DNA of 64,000 bases from GSA-30 sp036384435 (GTDB lineage Bacteria; Pseudomonadota; Gammaproteobacteria; Xanthomonadales; Rhodanobacteraceae). The stretch spans positions 1 through 64,000 of the forward strand of contig NZ_DASVMI010000166.1 in assembly GCF_036384435.1 (NCBI RefSeq). The letters run 5' to 3'. Every line of letters begins with the position of its first letter. Within the stretch, counting starts at the first letter, position 1. Of this stretch, positions 1-9,684 are shown one piece after another. Position numbers and translations under genes: made by a program. The notes below the pieces were generated by a model, which worked only from the letters and a program-made list of their open reading frames with translations, ran no database searches and had not been told where the DNA came from.

Positions 1-1
1 G

Positions 2-382
2 GTCTGCCCAGGGGTGATGCGCCATCCACAACTGGATGAGGACTTCCTGTTCAACCAGGCACATCTGTTCCATCCCTCGGCCCTGAGCGAGGAATTGCTG
101 CAACACCTGCTCGATGCCTTTGGTGAAGACATGCTTCCGCGCAATGCCCGCTATGGCAACGGCGAGCCGATCGAGGCACAGACACTGCAAGCCTTGCGCG
201 CTGCATATGCCGATAGCGCGGTGGATCTGCCCTGGCAGGCCGGTGACGTCGCCTTGATCGACAACGTCCAGGCAGCGCACGGGCGACGCAGCTACCAGGG
301 TGAACGACTGGTGCTGACTTCGCTCCTGGAGCCCCATGTGCAAACGGTCACCAGCGAGGCCAGCCTTGAACGAGTGGCATGA
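2..382 (+). CDS. TauD/TfdA-family Fe(II)/2-oxoglutarate dioxygenase, C-terminal part (5' end outside window)
   Basis: The reading frame is open from the window edge, so only the last ~126 residues are present. The visible part has the layout of the C-terminal half of SyrP/TauD-like non-haem iron dioxygenases: a FNQAHLFH segment, LPRNARYGNGEPIE, and WQAGDVALIDN followed by AHGRRSYQGER, which carries the distal His ligand and the Arg that binds 2-oxoglutarate. These enzymes hydroxylate small molecules or carrier-bound amino acids and are common in nonribosomal peptide and siderophore clusters. The next gene starts inside this one (47-base overlap), so the two are probably translationally coupled. 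Substrate unknown; a biosynthetic role is inferred from the following amidase and exporter. Confidence 0.8.
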   Translation, partial: VCPGVMRHPQLDEDFLFNQAHLFHPSALSEELLQHLLDAFGEDMLPRNARYGNGEPIEAQTLQALRAAYADSAVDLPWQAGDVALIDNVQAAHGRRSYQGERLVLTSLLEPHVQTVTSEASLERVA

Positions 383-1688
383 TCTGCCACTGCGCGAGTT
401 GGCCGTCGCGGTAAGCCGCGGCCAGCTCGATGCGCTTGAAATCACGAGGGACTGCCTCGCGCGCATCGACGCTTGCGAAGACGATGTCCAGGCCTGGGCG
501 GCGCAATCCCACGATTTCGCACTCGCACAGGCCAGCGTGGTTCAAAACTCACCGGGCAAGGCGCTATGCGGCGTTCCGTTCGGCGCGAAGGACATCATCG
601 ATACGGTCGATCTGCCCACCGCATACGGCTCGGGCTTGTATGAAGGCTTCCGGCCCGGGGCCGACGCCTCATGCATCACCCTGGCACGCCGCGCGGGCGC
701 CTTGCTGATCGGCAAGACAGTCACCGCGGAATTTGCGCTCTCCGCGCCAGGGGCAACACGCAATCCCCATGCGCTGGAACACACGCCAGGTGGATCGTCG
801 AGTGGCTCGGCCGCCGCCGTGGCAGCGGGCATGGTCCCCGTGGCGCTGGCGACGCAAACCGGCGGATCGATCATACGGCCAGCCGCGTATTGTGGTGTCG
901 TGGGCTTCAAGCCCAGCTTTGGCCTGATCGACCGCACCGGCATCAAGCCCCTGTCGCCAAGCCTGGACACCGTCGGGGTGATCGCCCGACGGGTGGATGA
1001 TGCGGCCTGTTTCAGCGAAATCCTGGCACGCCGTCCATGGCGCTCACAGGCATCGACGCGTTCCGTACGCATCGGTCGCTATGACACGGCGAACTGGGGT
1101 CGCCTGGCGCCCGCGGTCAACGAGGCCTTGCGTGAATCGTCGCAAGTGTTGACGCAACTTGGCTTCGCGCTCGACGACGTGAAGGCTTCCACGAATGAAA
1201 GCCAGCTCAAGGATGCGTACCAGACCATCGTGCTGTGGGAAATCGCTGCAACACTTGCGTATGAGCATGCCCGGGGATTCGATCGCCTGCGCGAACAGAC
1301 CCGTGCCGTGCTCACCCATCCCGGCCCGACCCTCTACGAGTACGACACCGCGCAGGCACAGGCACAGATGGCTCGTACCCGACTGGATGCGTTGTTCGGC
1401 ACCTGCGATGTGTTGCTGGCGCCTGCCGTACCGGACATCGCCCCCGCAGGTATCGCGCAATCGGGCGACCCATCTCATTGCCTGCTATGGAGCCTGTTGC
1501 ACACACCGGCCATCACGTTGCCCGTGACAACAGGTCCCCTCGGGCTACCGGTCGGCGTACAGCTGATCGCCCGTGTTGGCAACGATGCCCTGCTGCTGGC
1601 CGTCGCCAACCGCCTGGAACAGGCATTGCCGCGCATCGGTGAAGCACGCGTCCAGGGCAACGGCGCAACGAAGGCCGCAGCCGGATGA
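336..1688 (+). CDS. Amidase signature family hydrolase
   Basis: A 450-residue protein of normal length for the amidase signature family, which hydrolyses C-N bonds of amides with a Ser-cisSer-Lys triad. The triad is visible: Lys85 in GVPFGAKD, cis-Ser154 in PGGSSSGSAAAVAAG, and the nucleophile Ser178 in QTGGSIIRPAAYCG. The spacings (69 and 24 residues) match the family. It overlaps the upstream dioxygenase by 47 bases and its stop overlaps the next start as ATGA, so this is a tight operon. No signal peptide is seen, so it is presumably cytoplasmic. Substrate cannot be read from sequence; in this setting it may trim or modify a natural-product amide, which is inference. Confidence 0.9.
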   Translation: MCKRSPARPALNEWHDLPLRELAVAVSRGQLDALEITRDCLARIDACEDDVQAWAAQSHDFALAQASVVQNSPGKALCGVPFGAKDIIDTVDLPTAYGSGLYEGFRPGADASCITLARRAGALLIGKTVTAEFALSAPGATRNPHALEHTPGGSSSGSAAAVAAGMVPVALATQTGGSIIRPAAYCGVVGFKPSFGLIDRTGIKPLSPSLDTVGVIARRVDDAACFSEILARRPWRSQASTRSVRIGRYDTANWGRLAPAVNEALRESSQVLTQLGFALDDVKASTNESQLKDAYQTIVLWEIAATLAYEHARGFDRLREQTRAVLTHPGPTLYEYDTAQAQAQMARTRLDALFGTCDVLLAPAVPDIAPAGIAQSGDPSHCLLWSLLHTPAITLPVTTGPLGLPVGVQLIARVGNDALLLAVANRLEQALPRIGEARVQGNGATKAAAG

Positions 1689-2974
1689 ACAGCCTGCCAC
1701 CCACCATGCGAAACGCTTTCCTTCGGCTGCTTGGCGGCGATGCCTTGACCCAACTGGCCATGATGACAGGCCAGGTGGCCTTGCCATGGTGGATCACCGT
1801 ACGCAACGGCGCGCACGACCTGGCCGTCTATGCCACGGTTTCGGCTGCGGTGGCCTGCGTTGCCATCCCCCTGCTGGCTCCGCTGGGTGACCGTCTCGAC
1901 AAACGTCGCCTTATCGTGGGCGGCCTGATCACTTACGCCATCGGTGCATTGGCACTCGCCCTGCTGGCCACGCGCGACCACTACGACATCCGCTGGATTG
2001 CGCCATTCCAGGCACTGTCCATCGGCGCGCTGGCCGTGGTGACGCCATTGACCAGTACCGTCGCCGCCGAATTGTTGCCAGCCGCCCGGCTATCCCAGGG
2101 CCTGCAACGGCAAAAGCTGTTCCAGTCGGCTGGACAATTGCTTGGGCCAATCGTCGGTGGCGGCGCGCTGGCGATCGCCAATGTGGCACTCGCACTCTGG
2201 TTGCAACTGGCGCTTTCATTGGCCGCGATCGCGTGCCTGCTGCACCTGCCGGCCTGCACTGCGACACACAGGCGTGCACGCGGCCCATGGCTGACCGAAC
2301 TGACCGCAGGTATGCGTGCGAAGTGGCACATCGGATTGGAGCGTTACTGGACGTTGATCAGTTTCCTGGTCGGCATATGCCTGCTTCCGTCGCTGGGCAT
2401 GTTGCTACCGCTGAAAGTGCACTCGCTGGGCCTGGATGGACGCTGGCTCGGCATCTGCGAAACCACCGTTTCCTGCGGCCTGCTGGCGGGCGCCTGGTAT
2501 GCCTCTGACGAAGCACGAGTGGATCGCCTGGGCCGTTATACCCTGCGCTTTGCCGCCATGAGCCTGCTCGGCCCCATGCTGGTGCTGGTCGGCTTCAGCG
2601 CGAAGCCATGGCTGCTGGCGCTTTCCCTGGCCATCGTTGGCGCCCTCAATTCACTGGTGGTCATGATGGGCTATTCGCGTCGCATCATCGCCACGCCGCA
2701 TGCGTTTCGTACGCGCATGACGGCGGCCAACATCATGCTCACCCAACTGGCCGGATTGATCGGTCCAGCCCTCGCCGGCATGGGTTTGCGCCAGTGGCCG
2801 GTGGAATCGATCTATCTCGGTTTCGGTATCGCGCTGGCTCTATGCAGCCTGGGCTATCTCGTGACGCCGGATTTTCGTCTGTTCTTCCAACTGGATGATG
2901 CAGGCCTGGAGGGCTGGTATGCCCGTCGCTACCCCCAGGCATTCGGCGGCGGAGAATCGACAGTCCCGGACTGA
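1685..2974 (+). CDS. MFS transporter (EntS-like exporter)
   Basis: A 429-residue polytopic membrane protein with about 12 hydrophobic segments. The MFS loop 2-3 motif is present as APLGDRLDKRR near residues 60-70. Its length and overall look fit the MFS_3 group, which includes the enterobactin exporter EntS and macrolide exporters. It starts with an ATGA overlap on the amidase, so it is co-transcribed and may export the product of the dioxygenase/amidase pathway. Its last 46 bases overlap, tail to tail, the end of the RND permease gene on the other strand. Family confident; cargo unknown. Confidence 0.85.
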   Translation: MNSLPPTMRNAFLRLLGGDALTQLAMMTGQVALPWWITVRNGAHDLAVYATVSAAVACVAIPLLAPLGDRLDKRRLIVGGLITYAIGALALALLATRDHYDIRWIAPFQALSIGALAVVTPLTSTVAAELLPAARLSQGLQRQKLFQSAGQLLGPIVGGGALAIANVALALWLQLALSLAAIACLLHLPACTATHRRARGPWLTELTAGMRAKWHIGLERYWTLISFLVGICLLPSLGMLLPLKVHSLGLDGRWLGICETTVSCGLLAGAWYASDEARVDRLGRYTLRFAAMSLLGPMLVLVGFSAKPWLLALSLAIVGALNSLVVMMGYSRRIIATPHAFRTRMTAANIMLTQLAGLIGPALAGMGLRQWPVESIYLGFGIALALCSLGYLVTPDFRLFFQLDDAGLEGWYARRYPQAFGGGESTVPD

Positions 2975-5900
2975 GCGGGACTCCTTGCTTGACCATGTCG
3001 GCGCGAGGCCAGCAGCAAGTAGAACGCTGGCAGCACGAACAAGGTAAACAAGGTGCCGATGCCCAGCCCCGTGGCGATGACCAGGCCCATGACGAAACGC
3101 GACTGCGCACCGGCTCCGGTGGCAAACAGCAAGGGCAATACACCCAGCACCATCGCTGCCGTAGTCATCAGGATGGGGCGCAGGCGAACAGCACAGGCAT
3201 GCTCGATCGCTTCGCGACGCGACATGCCCTGCGCGAGACCGTGATTGGCTACTTCCACGATCAGGATGCCATGCTTGCTGATCAGACCCATCAGCGTCAC
3301 CAGGCCCACCTTGGTAAAGAGGTTCATGCTTGCCCCGCCCACACCCCAGCGCACGAAGATCAGCGCACCGGCGATCGACATCGGCACGGAGACCAGGATG
3401 ATCAGGGGATCGATGAAACTCTCGAACAACGCCGCGAGCGCCAGATAGGCAATCACCATCGCCAGCACGAAAGTCGCGACGAAGCTTTCGCTCTCCTGCA
3501 CATACTGCCGCAGGGGGCCCACCGTGTCGGTCGCAAAGCCCGAAGGCAGCAATAGCTCAGCCTGTCGTTGCAGGAACTGATAAGCCTGCGCCTGCGTAAC
3601 ACCACGCTTGGGCAGCGCGCTGATGGTGGTGGCATTCAACTGTTGGAAATGATTGATCGACTCCGGTGTTACCGTGTTGACCACGTGTGCCACCGCGCGC
3701 AACGGCACCACGGTGCCATGCACCGTGGTGATCGGATAGTCGAGCACCTGGTCGGCGTTGAGCCGGAACCTGCGTGCCGCCATCGGCTCAACCTTGTACG
3801 AGCGCTGGTCCGCGGAAAAGAAGCCGACAAAACCACCACCAAGCAAGGTGTTGAGGGAACTGCCCAGATCGTCCATGGTGAGTCCCAGCGCGGCGACCTT
3901 GGCGCGATCGATCACGAAGGTCGATTGCGGTTGATCGATGCGCAAATCCTTTTCCGCATAGGAAAACAACCCGCTGGCCTTGACCTTTGCCAACAATCTG
4001 TCCGACACCGCGTCGAGTTGCCGGTAGTCACCCGATCCCTGCAACACGAACCCGATGGGCAACCCTTGGGCACCGGGCAGGTACGGTGGCTCGTATACGG
4101 CAATATCCGCGCCGGCTACGTTACCTAGCGCGTGCTGCAACTGCTGGGCGATATCGAATACGCTACGTTTGCGATCGCTCCAATCCCGCAGCACGAGACC
4201 GCCATCGATCTCGGGGGATTCAACGATATGCCAGTAGTTCTCCTTTTCGCTCACAGCACGATAAGCCGCCTGGATCTGGTCGCTGTAAATCGCCAGACCG
4301 TCGGACGTGGCATTGGGACCACCCTGGCCGCTGGTCAGCAGGATGCCCTTATCCTCTTGCGGGGACAGCTCACTGCGAACACCTGCGTAAAGAACGCCGA
4401 TGCTTGCCAGCACCAGCAGGCCAAACGCGAGCAACCATGCTTGCGCACGCAATGCGCGTTTGAGCAGTTCGACATAAACGTGTCGCAAGCGCGCCAAGTA
4501 CCGCTCGATGCTGCGGCTCATCACACCCCGGCCAGTGGCCGGTGCCGTATCGAGCAGGCGTGACGACATCATCGGCGACAAGGTCAACGCCAACAGCGCC
4601 GAGATAACCACCGATCCGGCCAGCGTAAACGCAAACTGGGTAAAGAGCGCTCCGGTCAAGCCACCCTGCACTCCCAGCGGCACATACACCGCGACCAGCA
4701 CTACGGTCATGGCCAGGATGGGCTGCAACAGCTCCTTGGCGGCCAGTGACGCCGCCGCGAACGCCGCCATGCCATCGGCCAGGTGGCGATTGACGTCTTC
4801 CACCACGATGATGGCGTCGTCGACGACCAGGCCGATGGCCAGCACCATGGCCAGCAAAGTCAGCAGATTGATCGAAAATCCCAGGGCCGCCATCAACGCC
4901 AGCGTGCCGATCAATGACAGCGGAATCGTTACCAGAGGCACCAGCATGGAACGCACCGAGCCGAGAAAGGCAAACACCACCAGCGAAACAATGACCAAGG
5001 CCTCGCCCAGCGTTTCCAGGACCTCCCTGATGGAGGCACGGATAAAACCGCCAGTGTCGTGCAGCACGGCGATATGCAGCGTATCGGGCATCTCCTTGCG
5101 CAGCATGTCCACCTGCTCGCTCAGTGCATGCGTCAGCGTAAGTGCATTGGCCGACGGTGTCGGCTTGATCTGGATGAATACCCCAGGTCGACCATTGTTC
5201 ATGACCACCAACCCCGCCGGGTCGCGCCCCAGTTCCACGCGGGCGACATCGCCCAGCCGCACGATACGGCCGTTGTCATGCCGTAGTAACAGTTCGCGAA
5301 ATTGTTCGGCCGTATGCAATCCCGATGTCATGTCCAGGTTGACGAAGGTCATGCTGCCCTCGGTCTGGCCCGCGCCGGAAACAAAATTGTTCGCCGCCAG
5401 CGCTGTCTGCAACTGCGTCGGTGACATGCCGATCGCGGCCAGCTTTTCCGGATCGATCCACACGCGCATCACCACGTGCGGCGCACCCTGGATGTTGACC
5501 ACCTGCACACCGGGTACCGCCTGAAGACGCGGTGCCACGAAGCGCTCCACGTAGTCGCTGACTTGTCCTGGACTCAGTACGTCGCTATCCACGGTGACAT
5601 TCATGACGCCGGCACCCGAGCTGAGCGTGATGCTCGACGCCTGCACGCCAGCCGGAAACTGCGAAGTCGCTGCCGTGACGTAGGACTGGATCTGCGCCAG
5701 CGCGCGCGCGGGATCGACATTGAGCTTGAGGTACACGGTAATCGACGACACCCCGGGACTCGAACTGGATGTCATGTAGTCAATGCCTTCGGCCTGGCTG
5801 ATCTTTCCCTCCAGTGGCGTCGTGACGAATCCAGCCACGGTCGCCGGATCGGCACCGTAATACTGTGTAGTGACCTCGATGGTGCCACTGACGGTATGTG

Positions 5901-6012
5901 GAAATTGCTCGATGGGCAGGGATTGCCAGGCGCGCAGGCCCGCCACCAGCACCAGCAGCGAGAAAACACAGGACAACACCGGGCGTTCGATGAACAAATC
6001 GGTCAGGCGCAT
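2929..6012 (-). CDS. RND multidrug efflux permease (AcrB/MexB-type, HAE-1)
   Basis: A 1027-residue inner-membrane proton/drug antiporter of standard HAE-1 length. The N-terminal first helix begins FIERPVLS, as in AcrB homologues. The TM4 proton-relay pair is conserved as Asp398-Asp399 in GLVVDDAIIVVED, and large periplasmic loops follow TM1 and TM7. It is the last gene of a three-gene operon (outer-membrane factor, adaptor, permease), 7 bases after the adaptor gene. It should extrude drugs, dyes or organic acids from the periplasm and outer leaflet; the substrate is not predictable. The 3' end overlaps the convergent MFS gene by 46 bases, leaving no room for a terminator between them. Confidence 0.95.
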   Translation of the reverse strand: MRLTDLFIERPVLSCVFSLLVLVAGLRAWQSLPIEQFPHTVSGTIEVTTQYYGADPATVAGFVTTPLEGKISQAEGIDYMTSSSSPGVSSITVYLKLNVDPARALAQIQSYVTAATSQFPAGVQASSITLSSGAGVMNVTVDSDVLSPGQVSDYVERFVAPRLQAVPGVQVVNIQGAPHVVMRVWIDPEKLAAIGMSPTQLQTALAANNFVSGAGQTEGSMTFVNLDMTSGLHTAEQFRELLLRHDNGRIVRLGDVARVELGRDPAGLVVMNNGRPGVFIQIKPTPSANALTLTHALSEQVDMLRKEMPDTLHIAVLHDTGGFIRASIREVLETLGEALVIVSLVVFAFLGSVRSMLVPLVTIPLSLIGTLALMAALGFSINLLTLLAMVLAIGLVVDDAIIVVEDVNRHLADGMAAFAAASLAAKELLQPILAMTVVLVAVYVPLGVQGGLTGALFTQFAFTLAGSVVISALLALTLSPMMSSRLLDTAPATGRGVMSRSIERYLARLRHVYVELLKRALRAQAWLLAFGLLVLASIGVLYAGVRSELSPQEDKGILLTSGQGGPNATSDGLAIYSDQIQAAYRAVSEKENYWHIVESPEIDGGLVLRDWSDRKRSVFDIAQQLQHALGNVAGADIAVYEPPYLPGAQGLPIGFVLQGSGDYRQLDAVSDRLLAKVKASGLFSYAEKDLRIDQPQSTFVIDRAKVAALGLTMDDLGSSLNTLLGGGFVGFFSADQRSYKVEPMAARRFRLNADQVLDYPITTVHGTVVPLRAVAHVVNTVTPESINHFQQLNATTISALPKRGVTQAQAYQFLQRQAELLLPSGFATDTVGPLRQYVQESESFVATFVLAMVIAYLALAALFESFIDPLIILVSVPMSIAGALIFVRWGVGGASMNLFTKVGLVTLMGLISKHGILIVEVANHGLAQGMSRREAIEHACAVRLRPILMTTAAMVLGVLPLLFATGAGAQSRFVMGLVIATGLGIGTLFTLFVLPAFYLLLASRRHGQARSPAQSGTVDSPPPNAWG

Positions 6013-6019
6013 GCGGTAT

Positions 6020-7147
6020 CTACTCGTCAGCGGGTTCGGGTTGCCAGTGCGATGCGGTCGGCACGTCGTTGTTGATGCGAACGACAGCGCCGTTGCGCAA
6101 CTTGATCTGGCCAGCCGTCACCACTTGCTCACCATCGGCAAGGCCATCGAGCACCACCACCATGTCGCCCTCGTGCGTGCCCAGCCTGACAGCACGCATG
6201 GTTGCTTTGGATCGGCCCTGCGCTGCGCCGTCAGGCTTGAGCACATAGACATAATCACCGTGCGGGCTATAGCTGACCGCCGACAATGGCACAGCCAACA
6301 CGTTGCCCGGCTTCGCCACGGGTACTTGCACAACCACGAACATGCCCGGCAGCCATCCTTGGACAGGGTGCTCGATCAAGGCGCGTGCAGCTCCCATGCG
6401 ACTGGCGGCATCCACGCGATTATCGACAGCCAGAATTGTTGCAGTCGCCTTGCGATCGGGAGCTCCCGCCAGCTGCACCTGCACGGATTGGCCTGTCGCG
6501 AGCCGTCCGAGCTGTTGCTGCGAAAGATTGAAATCGATGTACAACCGGTCCAACGCCTGCACACTGGTGATCGGCGTCCCTGGCACGAGGTATTGACCAC
6601 GATCCACCTGACGGATGCCCACAGTCCCATCGAATGGTGCGCGTATGATCTTCTCTTCCATCAGGGCGCGCTGTGCGTCAACCTGGGCCTGGAAACCATG
6701 CAGATTGGCCAGGTCCTGGTCCAAGGTCGCGCGACTGACAGCTTGCAACGCAAATTGCTGGCGATCACGGTCAACGTTGGCTTTCCAAAGATCGACACTA
6801 CTGCGCAACGCGGCCAGCTTGGCCGCATCATCGTCACCACGCAGGCGAACCAGTACCGTGCCAGCTTTGACCTGCTGCCCGGACTCAAAGGCAATCTCGT
6901 CGACGATCCCCGCCACCTCCGAGGAAAGGTCCGCGCCTTGCACGGCGCGGACTTGTCCAAACGCCTTGACTCGCTCCTGCCAGGACACGGCATGCACGGG
7001 CGCCGCCGAGACTACGGGCACATCATCATCGTCGGCGGCAGCCTCCTGGGATGCCTTCTCGTCGGTGCGATGGGCGGCATGCCACCAAAGCAAAGCCGCC
7101 AGCACGGTGACCAGAATACTCAGCGCAATCAGTCGCCGCGGCGTCAT
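6020..7147 (-). CDS. RND efflux periplasmic adaptor (membrane fusion protein)
   Basis: A 375-residue adaptor that links an RND permease to its outer-membrane channel. Residues ~5-24 form one N-terminal hydrophobic anchor with no lipobox. A first lipoyl half lies around residues 70-105 (SGQQVKAGTVLVRL), then a coiled-coil hairpin (~105-160), a second lipoyl half (KIIRAPFDGTVGIRQVDRGQYLVPG), and beta-barrel and membrane-proximal domains. The start at 7147 is chosen because its ATG overlaps the stop of the upstream gene as ATGA; a longer frame upstream is arginine-rich and unlike the family. It sits between the outer-membrane factor and permease genes of the same operon. Confidence 0.93.
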   Translation of the reverse strand: MTPRRLIALSILVTVLAALLWWHAAHRTDEKASQEAAADDDDVPVVSAAPVHAVSWQERVKAFGQVRAVQGADLSSEVAGIVDEIAFESGQQVKAGTVLVRLRGDDDAAKLAALRSSVDLWKANVDRDRQQFALQAVSRATLDQDLANLHGFQAQVDAQRALMEEKIIRAPFDGTVGIRQVDRGQYLVPGTPITSVQALDRLYIDFNLSQQQLGRLATGQSVQVQLAGAPDRKATATILAVDNRVDAASRMGAARALIEHPVQGWLPGMFVVVQVPVAKPGNVLAVPLSAVSYSPHGDYVYVLKPDGAAQGRSKATMRAVRLGTHEGDMVVVLDGLADGEQVVTAGQIKLRNGAVVRINNDVPTASHWQPEPADE

Positions 7148-8682
7148 CGTGCCTCCTCCCTGTCGCGGCCGGCCTGCGCGACGTCCGCGTCGGCGCGGTT
7201 CCACCAACCGCCGCCCAATGCCTGATACAAGGCCACCGAATCGATGTAACGGGATGCCTGTGCGCGAACCAGCCCGATCACCGCCGTCTGATAGGTCTGC
7301 TGCGCGGCGAGCACACTGAGGTACGACACACCGCCAAGCCTGAATTGTCCGCTCGCCAGCGACAAGCTTCGGCCAGCGGCCTCCTTCGCCTCGATGGCGT
7401 AGTGGAGATTGTCGGCATCATCGCGCACGGCGCTAAGCACATCGGACACATTCTGGAATGCAGCGACGACCTGCGTTCTCCAGGCGGCATCCGCGGCCTC
7501 CATCTGGTGACGTTGCGCAGTTTCGGCATGCTTGAGCTGGCCGCCATCGAAGAGGGATTGCATGGCCTTCCCGGCGACCGACCACAGCACATTCGTCGGG
7601 CTGAACAATCCACTCGGTCGACTGGCATCCGAGCCATACGCGGCGCTCAAGGTGATATTGGGCAGCCGCTGGGCCACGCTGACACCCAGTGCCGCCGTCT
7701 GCGCATGCCACAACGCCTCGGCTGCACGAACATCGGGGCGCTGCGCGATCAGCGCGGAAGGCAGGCTGAGTGGCAAATCACCAGGAAGGCTGAGCGTGTC
7801 GAAATGAATATCCGGGATTGTCGCTTCCGCGGGTGTCACTCCCAGATAGGCGGCCAGTTGATGTCGCTGGACATCGCGCTGCGTGCGCAATGGCATCAGC
7901 ACGGTATAGGCCTGTGCCACCTGCGCTTGCTGGGTAGCCACATCCGAGCCGGTAGCCGCGCCGAGCTCGAATTGACGCTGTACTGTATCGAGCTGCTTCT
8001 GCTCGAAGGCAATCAATTGCTCCTGCGCCTGGACCTGCTGCTGTGTGGAGGCCAGTTGGATGGCTGTGGTCACGACACCGGCACTGATGGCCAGATAAGC
8101 CGCCTCGAGCTGGAAATGCTGGTAATCGACCTGGGCGCGAGCCTGTTCCACCGAACGGCGATACGCGCCCCAGAAATCCGGCGTATAGGATAAATCCAAC
8201 TGCGCGGACTGATCGTCGTAAAGAAGCGCCGGCGTGCGGCTGCCCACCTGGTAACTCTGCGGCTGCTTCTGCCGGCTGCTGCCAAGCGTGGCGGTGAGCG
8301 CGGGCAGACCACGACCGTGTTCAGCCTGTGCCAGCTCCTGTGCCTGACGCAACGTGGCCTGTGCCGCGTCGATATCAGGATTGTTGCGCAACGCGCGTTG
8401 CACAAGATCGTTGATGACTGGCGAATGGAACAGGGTCCACCACTCGCCGGGAATATCGCGCTCGATCCCCACCGACTGCGCCGCGACGCCGGGCGACGCG
8501 GCGAGCCTGCCAGCCTGCGATACGGCGGAAGGATCATATCCCTGCTCCATTTTCACGCCAGGGCGCTGCCAATCCGGCCCAACTGCCGCGCATCCGGCGA
8601 CGGCCGGAAGCACCAGACAAATACACAGGCAAAGCCTGCCCATGGCCGCCCTCGCAGGCAGTCCTCGTTCAATGGGATACAT
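7144..8682 (-). CDS. NodT-family outer-membrane efflux lipoprotein
   Basis: A 512-residue TolC-like channel subunit of the OprM/NodT type. The N terminus is a lipoprotein signal ending in LPAVAGC, giving an acylated Cys, followed by VGPDWQRPGV, the usual start of mature OprM homologues (VGPDYxxP). Two long helical repeats with Gln/Ala-rich coiled coils follow. The ATG at 8682 has a GAGGTG ribosome site just upstream; a TTG twelve bases further up is less likely. First gene of the efflux operon; the next gene overlaps it by 4 bases. Together the three genes encode a full tripartite pump. Confidence 0.93.
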   Translation of the reverse strand: MYPIERGLPARAAMGRLCLCICLVLPAVAGCAAVGPDWQRPGVKMEQGYDPSAVSQAGRLAASPGVAAQSVGIERDIPGEWWTLFHSPVINDLVQRALRNNPDIDAAQATLRQAQELAQAEHGRGLPALTATLGSSRQKQPQSYQVGSRTPALLYDDQSAQLDLSYTPDFWGAYRRSVEQARAQVDYQHFQLEAAYLAISAGVVTTAIQLASTQQQVQAQEQLIAFEQKQLDTVQRQFELGAATGSDVATQQAQVAQAYTVLMPLRTQRDVQRHQLAAYLGVTPAEATIPDIHFDTLSLPGDLPLSLPSALIAQRPDVRAAEALWHAQTAALGVSVAQRLPNITLSAAYGSDASRPSGLFSPTNVLWSVAGKAMQSLFDGGQLKHAETAQRHQMEAADAAWRTQVVAAFQNVSDVLSAVRDDADNLHYAIEAKEAAGRSLSLASGQFRLGGVSYLSVLAAQQTYQTAVIGLVRAQASRYIDSVALYQALGGGWWNRADADVAQAGRDREEAR

Positions 8683-8763
8683 GGCACACCTCAAGGCTGG
8701 CGCGGACCCAAAGGGCGCGCGTCATGGTCATTCATGCAAGCAGTACGCTACGCGGCGGCGTGA

Positions 8764-9000
8764 TCAACCAGCCTTGCGCAGTTCTTCCTCGACGTCATCG
8801 GGCGTGTATTCGAGAATGTCACCCGGTTGGCAGTTCAGGTGTCGACAAATGGCTTCCAGCGTTGCAAAGCGCAATCCCTTGACCTTTCCGCTCTTGAGCA
8901 AGGAAAGATTGGCTTCGGTAATGCCGATCGCGGCAGCGAGTTCATTCGAACGCATCTTGCGCCGGGCCAGCATGATGTCCAGTCGCACCATGATCGCCAT
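8764..9000 (-). CDS. YozG-like Xre/Cro-family DNA-binding regulator
   Basis: A 78-residue helix-turn-helix protein. The HTH reads ELAAAIGITEANLSLLKSGK at about residues 20-39, followed by LRFATLEAICRHLNCQPGDI, typical of the small HTH_26/YozG group. Genes of this group usually sit next to a DUF2975 membrane protein, as here: the upstream gene's stop shares one base with this start (TGATG), so the two are coupled. It probably regulates its own operon; a candidate operator palindrome lies upstream of the partner gene. Confidence 0.88.
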   Translation of the reverse strand: MAIMVRLDIMLARRKMRSNELAAAIGITEANLSLLKSGKVKGLRFATLEAICRHLNCQPGDILEYTPDDVEEELRKAG

Positions 9001-9635
9001 CAGACAAATCCTTCGCGATCACTTTCAATTTCATGGCCGAACTTCATTACTTGGGCGATGGTAAACAACACCAGCCCCAATACCAGCGCATCCACCTGGC
9101 GAATTTCCATCTTGAAGGCCGTGGTGGCCATGTCGGCGAAAAACAACGCGCCATGCGTCACGAACGGCACGACCGCATAGATCAATAGCGCGAACGCGAT
9201 GCGTCGCATTTGCTGCGCGTTCCTGCGGGCAAACACCTGGCCGCACGAATAAAGTCGAAATAGCACGTGCAGGTGCCAGAGAATGAACAGGCCCGGCAAC
9301 AATCGCAGCGTGACGAGGAAAGCGGCCAAGGTCGACTTCCACACAGGCAATTGCGAAATGGGCACGAATGCGGCACCGGCATCGCCCGAGAAAAACGCAC
9401 TGGGCAGCATGAAGGCAAAGCCGCCTCCCTGCATACCGGCCACCGTACCTATTCGAAGCAGCATGGCGAGAAACGCGATGAAGATCTCCGCGCCCGCGAC
9501 CACCAGGGCAGCAAGAAACAATCGCGACAACCAGCGACTCTGCCATTTCAGGCGCCGATCGGGCGTTGACGTGGGAACTTCCTCGCTGGCTTTGCGCCCC
9601 GCGAAAGCCAGCGTCGCATCAATGATGTTTGGCAT
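9000..9635 (-). CDS. DUF2975 family membrane protein
   Basis: A 211-residue protein with about four membrane segments (roughly residues 35-60, 85-115, 145-165 and 185-200). The combination with a coupled YozG-like Xre regulator is diagnostic of the DUF2975 family, whose function is unknown. No good ribosome site precedes the ATG at 9635, so the exact start is uncertain. The operon is followed downstream by the RND efflux operon promoter region on the same strand. Confidence 0.8.
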   Translation of the reverse strand: MPNIIDATLAFAGRKASEEVPTSTPDRRLKWQSRWLSRLFLAALVVAGAEIFIAFLAMLLRIGTVAGMQGGGFAFMLPSAFFSGDAGAAFVPISQLPVWKSTLAAFLVTLRLLPGLFILWHLHVLFRLYSCGQVFARRNAQQMRRIAFALLIYAVVPFVTHGALFFADMATTAFKMEIRQVDALVLGLVLFTIAQVMKFGHEIESDREGFV

Positions 9636-9684
9636 GCACTACGCCCGGAAGATTGGCATGGACTTACTGTATCACGACCATTTT

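Noticed and set aside
4508..5524. A 338-residue plus-strand open frame
   Set aside because: Ser/Thr/Arg-rich antisense shadow of the RND permease.
5870..7225. A 451-residue plus-strand open frame opposite the RND adaptor
   Set aside because: Antisense shadow of a clearly coding adaptor/permease pair; low-complexity His/Arg-rich translation with no domain or ribosome site.
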